Program-made: the position numbers and the translations under genes | Source: Dehalococcoidia bacterium | GTDB taxonomy: Bacteria; Chloroflexota; Dehalococcoidia; Lucifugimonadales; Australimonadaceae | Assembly: GCA_021296055.1 (NCBI GenBank) | Contig: JAGWBE010000004.1 | Span: 1 to 33,904 of the forward strand | Direction: 5' to 3' | Length of the DNA: 33,904 bases | Shown: piece after piece, positions 15,267 through 21,741 of the stretch | Layout: every line of letters begins with the position of its first letter | Numbering within the stretch: position 1 is the first letter of the stretch | The notes under the pieces: model-generated | Database searches by the model: none | What the model was told of the DNA's origin: nothing | What the model saw: the letters and a program-made list of their open reading frames with translations, nothing else

Positions 15267-16598
15267 CAGCTCCCCGCGGGGGCGCGTGCACGTGTCGATA
15301 ATGGCGTAGACGTAGCACTTCGCCACCCGCAGCAGGTTGTCCAGGTCCGCCCCCTCTCCCGCGAGAAAGCCCAGCGACGGGTCGCGCGGCGCGTTGTTCT
15401 GTCCGCCAAGCCGGGCGGTGGGTATCCCCCACGAACGCAGCAAGGCCGCGTCCGTCATGCCCGACGCCGCGCGCCACTCGTGCCTCCGCCCTTCCACCGC
15501 CTCCCACCCGCGCACCGCCGATTGGACAATCCAGTTGCCCTCCGGCGTGGCCGTCCCGGGCATAGAGGCGAACGCTTCCCACTCCGCCTCGATCCCAGGA
15601 TGCCGCGCGCGCAGCGAATCGACGAACGCGCCGAACTCGGCGAGCGCCCCGTCCACCGTGTCGTTGGGGCTGATGCGCAGGTCGATGTACAGATTGCAGA
15701 CAGAGGGGGAGAAGTCGGGCTTGAAGGGCCAGCCCCCCTCGATGGCGCCCACGTGCCCCGGGGTGGACGCTTGCCCCGCGCTGTGGGCGTCCGCGTAGTC
15801 CTCGAACCAATCCACCAGTTCCGGGATAATCGCGGCGGCGTCCTCGATGGGGCGCTTGAACACGCCCCGGCGCGCGGCGTAGCCGACCACCCCCTTGAGT
15901 GTGAGCTTGATCCAGGCCACGCCCGGCTCCTCCCACAACACCTGGTAGCCGGGCTTGGTGCTGATGCAGAAGTCGGCGCGCAAGCCGTTGCGCAGCATGT
16001 GCTCGCAGCCCGCGCCCATCCCCTGGTAAGCGGCTCCCGCGTAAGGGCGGCCGGCTCCTTGCAGCTCCACCTTGTGGATGCCGCCGCCGACCAGTCCGAG
16101 CAAGAGGTCGCCGCGCAGCGGAACGCCCGCCTTGGCGACGGCTTCCGCCGCGTGAATCGCAGCCGCGCACCCGCCCTTGGGGTTGCCGGACCCCGCGCCG
16201 GAGATGACATCGCCTCGGCGCGACGCGGTCGAGTGGAACGACGGGTGGTCGAGGCCGCCAACCACGAGAGGGTCGTCGTCCCCTCCGGATATGTAATGGT
16301 CGAAGTGGCCGTAGAGCAGCAGGCTCGCGCCGCCTCCCCCGCCGCCGAGCCGCCCGACGGCGTTGCCCCGCCGCGGCGTCATCTCCTCGTAGCGCGCATC
16401 GAGCCCTGCGTCGCGCATCCGCTCCGCCGCATAGCGCGCCGCCGCGCCCTCGCCGCCCGTAGGACTGGGGATGTTCACAAGGTCGGTCACCAACGCGGCG
16501 ACACGCTCGAGGTCAAGTTCGGCCCACGCCGCTTCGAGCCAGCCTTGCTGCTCGGCGTTCAGCGGGGCGGGCGCAGCGGCGCTCGCGATATCGGTCAT
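15255..16598 (-). CDS. M20-peptidase-fold protein with degenerate metal site
   Basis: The 447-residue product has the full M20/CPG2 layout: a catalytic domain, an inserted dimerisation domain (about 225-340) and a C-terminal catalytic part. The first ligand motif GHFDH (His98, Asp100) is intact. The bridging Asp of the usual GxGxxDxKGG is Asn139 (GAGSGNPKGG). The catalytic DEE triad position reads GGG (171-173). The later Glu ligand position is Lys215 (STKPG). The dimer-domain His is Tyr240, and the last His ligand is not seen in GGQNNAPRDPS. It is therefore probably not an ordinary di-zinc peptidase. Start: ATG at 16598 behind GGGAGGAG; the frame extends 35 codons further upstream without a better start. 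Confidence 0.78.
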   Translation of the reverse strand: MTDIASAAAPAPLNAEQQGWLEAAWAELDLERVAALVTDLVNIPSPTGGEGAAARYAAERMRDAGLDARYEEMTPRRGNAVGRLGGGGGGASLLLYGHFDHYISGGDDDPLVVGGLDHPSFHSTASRRGDVISGAGSGNPKGGCAAAIHAAEAVAKAGVPLRGDLLLGLVGGGIHKVELQGAGRPYAGAAYQGMGAGCEHMLRNGLRADFCISTKPGYQVLWEEPGVAWIKLTLKGVVGYAARRGVFKRPIEDAAAIIPELVDWFEDYADAHSAGQASTPGHVGAIEGGWPFKPDFSPSVCNLYIDLRISPNDTVDGALAEFGAFVDSLRARHPGIEAEWEAFASMPGTATPEGNWIVQSAVRGWEAVEGRRHEWRAASGMTDAALLRSWGIPTARLGGQNNAPRDPSLGFLAGEGADLDNLLRVAKCYVYAIIDTCTRPRGELGVA

Positions 16599-16633
16599 CG
16601 TCTCCTCCCGCGCGGGGGCGTTGTTCGGAGCCG

Positions 16634-16639
16634 ATTCTA
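16634..16639 (-). promoter_or_regulatory. -10 box of the M20-like gene
   Basis: TAGAAT on the minus strand, 35 bases before the ATG at 16598, identical to the -10 box of the bifunctional-nuclease-family gene. No good -35 hexamer is seen. Confidence 0.4.
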
Positions 16640-16685
16640 GCCCGCAGGAGAAGCGAACGCAGGGATACCGCGTCGGGAAGAGCCG

Positions 16686-16714
16686 TTGACGCGGCAATGG
16701 CACGGGCGTAGCGT
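16686..16714 (+). promoter_or_regulatory. Promoter candidate of the K+ uptake operon
   Basis: TTGACG (16686-16691), a 17-base spacer, then TAGCGT (16709-16714). The -35 matches five of six consensus bases, the -10 only three. A start near 16721 would give a leader of about 154 bases before the channel gene. Confidence 0.4.
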
Positions 16715-16720
16715 GGCGAA

Positions 16721-16874
16721 CCTATGCCGCCTGTGGGGAGGTCGAGGACGGTCCCGGTGAGGGCCAGCACTCCGCAACCCGGCTGCTCACACGCGCCCCG
16801 GCGGCCTCGGTGGGCAAGCCCCTCTTTGGCGGCGCGCATAGCCGCGAGGCGGCGCGGTGCGTAACGGCGGGCGC
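16721..16874 (+). promoter_or_regulatory. Long structured 5' leader of the K+ uptake operon
   Basis: This leader has a long-range stem: GCCGCC (16726-16731) plus GGGG (16735-16738) pair with CCCC (16796-16799) plus GGCGGC (16800-16805), with a three-base bulge. Inside it GTGAG (16757-16761) pairs with CTCAC (16786-16790), and CAGC (16765-16768) with GCTG (16782-16785). That is a stable nested fold enclosing CTCCGCAACCCG. I cannot assign it to a known riboswitch class. K+ transporter genes in other bacteria are often under c-di-AMP riboswitches, but the full ydaO-type consensus is not present here. Confidence 0.3.
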
Positions 16875-18305
16875 ATGGGCGACAGGGTGGTGCGCCGCCC
16901 GCGCCAGCGCGAGACTGCGCCTGTGCGCCTGCGCATCGAGCGCCGCCGCCGCATCGTCGTCTCCGCCGCCGCGTCCTCGATGCTGCTGCTTACCTTGGGA
17001 TTCGCGGCGGCCATCGCGCTCGGCACGCTCCTGCTCTCGCTGCCCCTCGCCAGCGTCCCGGATGGCGGCGCGCCCCTGCTGGTGGCGCTCTTCACCGCCA
17101 CCTCCGCCACCTGCGTGACCGGCCTGGTGATGGTCGAGAGCGCCACCTACTGGAGCGGATTCGGCCAGGCCGTCATCGCGGCGCTGATGTTCATGGGCGG
17201 CCTGGGCATCATGACCGCCGGCGCAGTGATTCTCATCGCGGTCGGGCGGCGCATCACCCTGAACGACCGCCTGGCGCTTAGCGAGTCGATGGGCCAGCAC
17301 GCGTTGGGGAGCGTGACGCGCTTCGGACGCAACGTCATCCTCTTCGCGGTTGCGGCGCAGGCCGTCGGATTCGTCCTATTGATGACGCACTTCATCGCCC
17401 ACTTCGGCTTGGGCCAAGCGCTGTGGCACTCGCTCTTCCTCGCCGTGTCGGCGTTCAACAACGCCGGATTCAACATCGTGGAGGGTTCCGACAGCCTCAG
17501 CCTGTTCACCGGCAATCCCATGGTCATCGGCTCCGTGGGTTTGCTGATCCTGCTGGGATCAGTGAGCCTGCCGGTGCTAGCGGACATGGCGAGGAACCGC
17601 CGATTGACGCGCTTGACCTTGGAAACGCAGCTGGTGCTGGTCGGACTGTTGGGGCTGTGGGCGTTGGGAGCAGCGGCTATGTTCGCCTTTGAGTTCCGCA
17701 ACCCGGCCACGCTGGGCGAAATGGGGCTTGGCGACAAACTGGGCAACGCGCTGTTCCAAGCTACGGTGTCGCGTACGGCGGGGTTCAGCACCATCGACTT
17801 CGGCTCCACCCGCGCCGCGACCGACTACATCTTCCTGCTGCTGATGGCGGTGGGCGGCGTATCGGGCTCGACGGCGGGGGGCATCAAGATCAACACGCTC
17901 ATGGTGCTGCTAGTCGCGGCCTTCGCCTCATTGAATGGGCGGCCCCACCCTGAGGTCTTCCGCCGCGAGCTGCCCTACGCGCAGATAGCGCGGGCCATCG
18001 CCCTGGTCGTGCTGGTGGTGGCGTTCTTCATCGCGATCATCGTGGTCCTCGCCGCCACGGAGAACGCGAACATCGCCGCAGGCGCATTCTCCTTCGCAGA
18101 CCTGCTGTTCGAGGCGGTGTCGGCGCTGGGGACGGTGGGCCTATCGCGCGGCATCACGGGCGAACTGAGCGACCCGGGCCACTATATCCTGACGGCGGCG
18201 ATGTACGTCGGCAGGCTGGGGCCGCTCACTTTGGGCCTAGGTTTGGCCTTTAGGGAGCGTCGAGCCGTCTACCGCTTTGCCCAAGAGCGTGTCAGAATCG
18301 GATAG
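16875..18305 (+). CDS. K+ transporter membrane subunit, TrkH/KtrB family
   Basis: This 476-residue membrane protein forms the K+-conducting (possibly Na+-coupled) channel of a Trk/Ktr system. It shows four pore-loop repeats, each with its filter Gly: TATSATCVTGLV, SAFNNAGFN, VSRTAGFSTIDF and SALGTVGLSRGI. The first residues are basic and cytoplasmic, and helix 1 starts near residue 28. Length and sequence fit KtrB-like proteins. The third-repeat region has VSGSTAGGIKINT, typical of the gating loop. Start: ATG at 16875; a GTG at 16857 in the same frame is possible and neither has a strong ribosome site. The regulatory subunit gene follows after 19 bases. Confidence 0.92.
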   Translation: MGDRVVRRPRQRETAPVRLRIERRRRIVVSAAASSMLLLTLGFAAAIALGTLLLSLPLASVPDGGAPLLVALFTATSATCVTGLVMVESATYWSGFGQAVIAALMFMGGLGIMTAGAVILIAVGRRITLNDRLALSESMGQHALGSVTRFGRNVILFAVAAQAVGFVLLMTHFIAHFGLGQALWHSLFLAVSAFNNAGFNIVEGSDSLSLFTGNPMVIGSVGLLILLGSVSLPVLADMARNRRLTRLTLETQLVLVGLLGLWALGAAAMFAFEFRNPATLGEMGLGDKLGNALFQATVSRTAGFSTIDFGSTRAATDYIFLLLMAVGGVSGSTAGGIKINTLMVLLVAAFASLNGRPHPEVFRRELPYAQIARAIALVVLVVAFFIAIIVVLAATENANIAAGAFSFADLLFEAVSALGTVGLSRGITGELSDPGHYILTAAMYVGRLGPLTLGLGLAFRERRAVYRFAQERVRIG

Positions 18306-18324
18306 CGGGAACGGAGAGCGAGAA

Positions 18325-18993
18325 ATGGCGCATCAGGTGGCAGTGATCGGCATGGGGCGCTTCGGCTATACCGTCGCCCGCGAGCTCTATCGCATCGGCC
18401 ACGACGTGCTCATCGTCGACCGCGACCCCGCCCTGGCGCAGCAGATGATGGGCCAGGTCACCTACGCTGTGGCGGGCGACTCCACCTCCGCCGAGTTGCT
18501 CGAAGAGATAGGCATCCGCAACTTCGACACCGCCGTCGTGGCCATGGGCGACATCCAGTCCAGCATCATGACCACGGTGCTCCTCAAGCAGCAGTTCGGC
18601 GTCCCCGAGGTGGCCGCGCGCGCCATCAGCGAGGTGCACGGGCGCACCCTTCGGGCCGTCGGCGCCGACCGCGTCGTCTATCCCGAGCAGGAGGCGGCCG
18701 GCCGCACCGCCCAGAGCCTCTTCCAGGCCGCCACCTTGGAGTACATGGAGATCAGCGGCGGCTTCGGCTTCAGCAAGATCAACGCCACCGCAAGCATGGT
18801 CGGCAAGACCCTGGAGCAGAACGGCTTCACCACCGCGCGCAACCGCCACGGCACGGCGGTCGTCGCCATCAGCCGCGGCCGCGAACCGATACTCTCTCCC
18901 TCCAAGGACGAGGCCATCCGCCAGGGCGACGTGCTCATCGTCGCCGGGCGCGGAGCGTCCCTCGAACAACTACAACTGGAGCCCAACGCCTAA
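18325..18993 (+). CDS. K+ uptake regulatory subunit, KtrA/TrkA family (RCK domain)
   Basis: This 222-residue protein has an N-terminal RCK Rossmann domain with the nucleotide motif VIGMGRFGYTVA and an acidic residue at the end of beta-2 (LIVDRD). A C-terminal RCK_C (TrkA_C) domain begins at about residue 140 and ends GDVLIVAGRGASLEQL. As the first regulator after the channel gene it is the best candidate for the octameric ring that gates the channel in response to nucleotides. Start: ATG at 18325 with GGAGAGCGAGAA upstream, preferred over an in-frame ATG at 18277 that would overlap the channel gene. Confidence 0.9.
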   Translation: MAHQVAVIGMGRFGYTVARELYRIGHDVLIVDRDPALAQQMMGQVTYAVAGDSTSAELLEEIGIRNFDTAVVAMGDIQSSIMTTVLLKQQFGVPEVAARAISEVHGRTLRAVGADRVVYPEQEAAGRTAQSLFQAATLEYMEISGGFGFSKINATASMVGKTLEQNGFTTARNRHGTAVVAISRGREPILSPSKDEAIRQGDVLIVAGRGASLEQLQLEPNA

Positions 18994-18997
18994 AGCC

Positions 18998-19450
18998 TTG
19001 CAGGACTCCATCCGCAAGATACTCGTCCCCGTCAGCGGCACCTCGGCCGACGAAGAGGCCGTGAAGGTCGCCTGCGGCCTCCTGGACAACGACCGCAAGG
19101 CCGCGGTCATCATCCTCTACGTCCTCCATGTCGACCGCTCGCTGCCCCTGGACGCCGACCTTCCCGCCGCCTCGGTTCGCGGCGAAGAGGTGCTCACCCG
19201 GATGGAGGAGATCGGTCGCAGGCACAGGCGCCGGACGGAAGGGGCGATTCTCCAGGCGCGCGACTTCGGCCCCGCCATCGTGAGCGAGGCGCTGGAGCGC
19301 GGCGCGGACATCATCGTCATCGGCACGCCGCGCGAGCAGCGCTACGGCGCGCCCATCTTCGGCGAGACGGCGCTCTACATCCTCCGCCACAGCCCCACCC
19401 GGGTCATCGTCAACCGCGAGGGCTCCGACGCCAACGGACGCAACGCATGA
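18998..19450 (+). CDS. Universal stress protein (UspA) family protein
   Basis: This 150-residue single-domain Usp protein starts KILVPVSGTSADEEAVKVA and ends with the typical SPTRVIVNREG strand. The ATP-binding segment reads GTPREQRYGAPIFGET, where ATP-binding members usually have GxxG-x9-G. The second Gly is replaced by Arg, so nucleotide binding is doubtful. Usp proteins beside Trk/Ktr genes are thought to couple K+ transport to stress or energy state. Start: TTG at 18998, four bases after the ktrA stop; the stop overlaps the next start as ATGA. Confidence 0.85.
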   Translation: MQDSIRKILVPVSGTSADEEAVKVACGLLDNDRKAAVIILYVLHVDRSLPLDADLPAASVRGEEVLTRMEEIGRRHRRRTEGAILQARDFGPAIVSEALERGADIIVIGTPREQRYGAPIFGETALYILRHSPTRVIVNREGSDANGRNA

Positions 19451-19866
19451 CGAGCGACGCGCGCAGAGTGATCATCGTCGGCTGCGGGCGCGTCGGCGGC
19501 ATGGTGGCCGAGGCGCTGCTGGAGCAGGGCGACGACGTAACCATCCTCGACACCAACCAGGAGCACTTCCGCCGCTTGAGGGAGCATGCGCGCCTGCATA
19601 TGGTCGCCGCCGACGGCACGTCGGTCGAAACCCTCCGCAGCGTGAACGCCGGCGGCGCCGAGGTCTTCATAGCCCTCGCCGCCGCCGACACCACCAACGC
19701 CCTGGCCGCTCAGACCGCTCATGTCCTCTTCCGCGTGCCGCGCGTCGTCTGCCGCATCAACGACCCGCAGCGGCGCGATATGTACGGGCGCCTGGGGCTG
19801 CGCGCGGTCAGCTCGTCGCGCGTCGTCGCCGACCTGGTGTTGGGCGTGATGGGGGAGGAGGAGTAA
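19447..19866 (+). CDS. Stand-alone RCK/TrkA N-terminal domain protein
   Basis: This 139-residue protein consists only of an RCK_N Rossmann domain: IIVGCGRVGGMVAEALL carries the GxGxxG motif and VTILDTN the ribose-binding Asp. There is no RCK_C domain. It lies in an unbroken operon between the Usp gene (4-base overlap) and another full-length TrkA (3-base gap). It probably forms a heteromeric regulator with its neighbour, which would resemble the two-RCK arrangement of classical TrkA split over two genes. Confidence 0.85.
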   Translation: MTSDARRVIIVGCGRVGGMVAEALLEQGDDVTILDTNQEHFRRLREHARLHMVAADGTSVETLRSVNAGGAEVFIALAAADTTNALAAQTAHVLFRVPRVVCRINDPQRRDMYGRLGLRAVSSSRVVADLVLGVMGEEE

Positions 19867-19869
19867 GGG

Positions 19870-20535
19870 ATGTACGCCATCGTCGTCGGCGGAGGCAGCA
19901 TCGGCTACTACCTCGCGCGCGGCCTGCTGATACGCGGCAACGAGGTTACCCTCATCGAGCGGGACCCTGTCCGCGCCAACGCGCGCGCCGAGGACCTAGG
20001 CAGCATCGTCGTGACCAGCGACGGCACGGAGCCGAACGTGCTGCGCGACTCCGGCGCGGCGCGCGCCGACGTGGTCGCGGCGACCACCGGAGACGACGGG
20101 GCGAATCTCGTCGCCTGCCAAGTGGCCAAGCACCTGTTCAACGTCCCGCGCACGATGTCCGTCGTGTGGGATCCCGACCACGCGAGGCTGTTCGACCACC
20201 TGGGCGTGGACGTAATCATCAGCGCGACCGACCTGCTGCTCGCCAACATCGAGGAGAAGCTCTCCGCCGACTCGATGACCCGCTTCTTCCGATTGCACGG
20301 CGGCGACAGGGGCGTCGTGGGCGTGCACGTGCCGCCGGGCGCGGAGGCGGTCGGGCGCGCGGTGGCCGACCTCGACACGCCTATGGGCGCGGAAATGGCG
20401 GCGATCGTCCGAGGCAACGGGAGGGTGCAGCAAGCGTCGGCGGGCGCGCGCATCGAAGAGGGCGACGAGGTGATCGCCGTCGTGCCATTAGAGCAGGAGG
20501 AGGCGCTGTGGCAGACGCTGACCAGACAGCGGTAG
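19870..20535 (+). CDS. TrkA-family K+ transport regulator (RCK_N plus RCK_C)
   Basis: This second full-length RCK regulator of the cluster has 221 residues. The N-terminal motif is IVVGGGSIGYYLARGLL with VTLIERD after beta-2. The C-terminal RCK_C domain starts near residue 140 (GVHVPPGAEAVGRAV) and ends EEGDEVIAVVPLEQEEAL. It differs clearly in sequence from the KtrA at 18325, so the two are not a recent duplication. Its 3' end overlaps pheA by 28 bases. Confidence 0.88.
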   Translation: MYAIVVGGGSIGYYLARGLLIRGNEVTLIERDPVRANARAEDLGSIVVTSDGTEPNVLRDSGAARADVVAATTGDDGANLVACQVAKHLFNVPRTMSVVWDPDHARLFDHLGVDVIISATDLLLANIEEKLSADSMTRFFRLHGGDRGVVGVHVPPGAEAVGRAVADLDTPMGAEMAAIVRGNGRVQQASAGARIEEGDEVIAVVPLEQEEALWQTLTRQR

Positions 20536-21359
20536 TCAAGCGCGTCTCCTACTTAGGCCCGCCCGGCACCTTCTCGGAAGAGGCGGCGATGCTCTATGCG
20601 CCGGAAGCCGAGCGCGTCCCCTTCTTCGCCATCACCGGCGCGGCGGGCACCGTGGCCGCCGGGCAGGTGGACGCGGCGGTCACGCCCATCGAGAACAGCC
20701 TCCAAGGCGCCGTGACCGACACCCTCGACGAGCTCATCCACGGCGACCATGGCCTGCAGATCTGCGCCGAGGTCGCCATGCCCATCGTCCACAACATGGC
20801 GGCCAAGCCCGGGATGACCATGGCCGATATCAAGACGGTCTACTCCCACCCCCAGGCCCTGGCTCAGTGCGGGCGATACCTCAGCGAGCGTCTCCCCGGC
20901 GTCGCCATGGGCGCCTCGCTCAGCACCGCCGCCGCTGTCGAGCAGGCCATGGCCGAGCACGGCGCGGCAGCCATCGCCCCCAAGCGCGCCGTCGACCTCT
21001 ACGGCGCGGCCATCCTCGCCTCCGCCATCCAGGACGACCCAAGCAACACCACGCGCTTCGTCGTCCTCGCCATGCGCGACCACGAGGCCACCGGCGACGA
21101 CAGGACGTCGCTCTGCTTCTCCTTCGACGAGGATGCCCCCGGCCAGCTCTACGGGGTGATGGGCGAATTCGCGCAACGCGGCCTCAACCTCAGCAAAATC
21201 GAATCTCGGCCCACGCGCCTGGGCCTAGGCCGCTACTACTTTCTCGTCGACGTGGACGGCCACCGCACAGACCCGGCGGTCGCGGACGCCCTGGACAACA
21301 TCCGCCGCTCCGTCTCCCTCTTGAAGATCTTCGGCTCCTACCCTCGCTTCCGCGCCTAA
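20508..21359 (+). CDS. pheA: Prephenate dehydratase
   Basis: This enzyme converts prephenate to phenylpyruvate in phenylalanine synthesis. The 283-residue product is the monofunctional form without chorismate mutase. It has LGPPGTFSEEAA at the start, TPIENSLQGAV near residue 60 and the catalytic TRF at about 182-184. A C-terminal ACT domain contains GLNLSKIESRP, the phenylalanine-binding ESRP motif, so feedback inhibition is expected. Start: GTG at 20508 behind AGGAGGAGG, lying inside the 3' end of the trkA-like gene. This places an amino-acid gene at the end of the K+ operon. Confidence 0.93.
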   Translation: MADADQTAVVKRVSYLGPPGTFSEEAAMLYAPEAERVPFFAITGAAGTVAAGQVDAAVTPIENSLQGAVTDTLDELIHGDHGLQICAEVAMPIVHNMAAKPGMTMADIKTVYSHPQALAQCGRYLSERLPGVAMGASLSTAAAVEQAMAEHGAAAIAPKRAVDLYGAAILASAIQDDPSNTTRFVVLAMRDHEATGDDRTSLCFSFDEDAPGQLYGVMGEFAQRGLNLSKIESRPTRLGLGRYYFLVDVDGHRTDPAVADALDNIRRSVSLLKIFGSYPRFRA

Positions 21360-21661
21360 CCCTTCTTCCCGCCCCTATTGCGGAAGCGCCCGTAGAAGCC
21401 GTTGGCGAACCCCGTCAGGAACCCCGCGCCCCCCCCCAGCACGCTCCCCATCGACACCCCGTCGCGCAGCGGTTTGGCGATGTGCTCCACGGCGGCGTCC
21501 GTCACTTCGCCCAGATTGTCCAACGGACGGCGCGCCGCCCTGATGAGGCCCCGCAAGGCGAAGATAAGCACCGCCACGCCGACGATGAGCACCAGCGTCA
21601 GCAGGATGCCCGCAACGAGGTAGACGCTGATGAGTATGTCCCGTAGGTCTTGTATGAACAT
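21356..21661 (-). CDS. Small membrane protein of unknown function
   Basis: This 101-residue protein has a single N-terminal transmembrane helix (about residues 10-36, VYLVAGILLTLVLIVGVAVLIFA). A short amphipathic segment follows (RAARRPLDNLGEVTDAAVEHI), then a Gly-rich region and a very basic C-terminus. I do not recognise a named family. It resembles small single-span proteins of the DUF948 kind in layout only. The stop overlaps the end of the convergent pheA gene by four bases. Confidence 0.6.
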   Translation of the reverse strand: MFIQDLRDILISVYLVAGILLTLVLIVGVAVLIFALRGLIRAARRPLDNLGEVTDAAVEHIAKPLRDGVSMGSVLGGGAGFLTGFANGFYGRFRNRGGKKG

Positions 21662-21710
21662 GCGCGCCGCCCCGCGCGCCCTGCGCGGGATGCCCCTTCT
21701 ACCCTAGCAC

Positions 21711-21741
21711 CGCCTTGCGCGAGCGTAAACGCGCTAAGGCG
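21711..21741. terminator. Hairpin at the 3' end of the DUF2298 gene
   Basis: CGCCTT (21711-21716) pairs with AAGGCG (21736-21741), and inside AGCG (21722-21725) pairs with CGCT (21732-21735), leaving a five-base bulge and a six-base loop. The stop codon of the large gene lies within it. There is no U tract. Confidence 0.3.

Noticed and set aside
16721..16830. Signal recognition particle RNA or cobalamin riboswitch in the same leader
   Set aside because: Neither the GGAAGGAAGCAG core of SRP RNA nor the GCCACUG B12-box is present on either strand.
16721..16874. c-di-AMP (ydaO-type) riboswitch
   Set aside because: The motif resembling CCGAACCCGUCAGCU is only partly matched, and the expected GAAUCC, GGGGUGAAUC and GUAGGG blocks are absent. 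I report only a structured leader.
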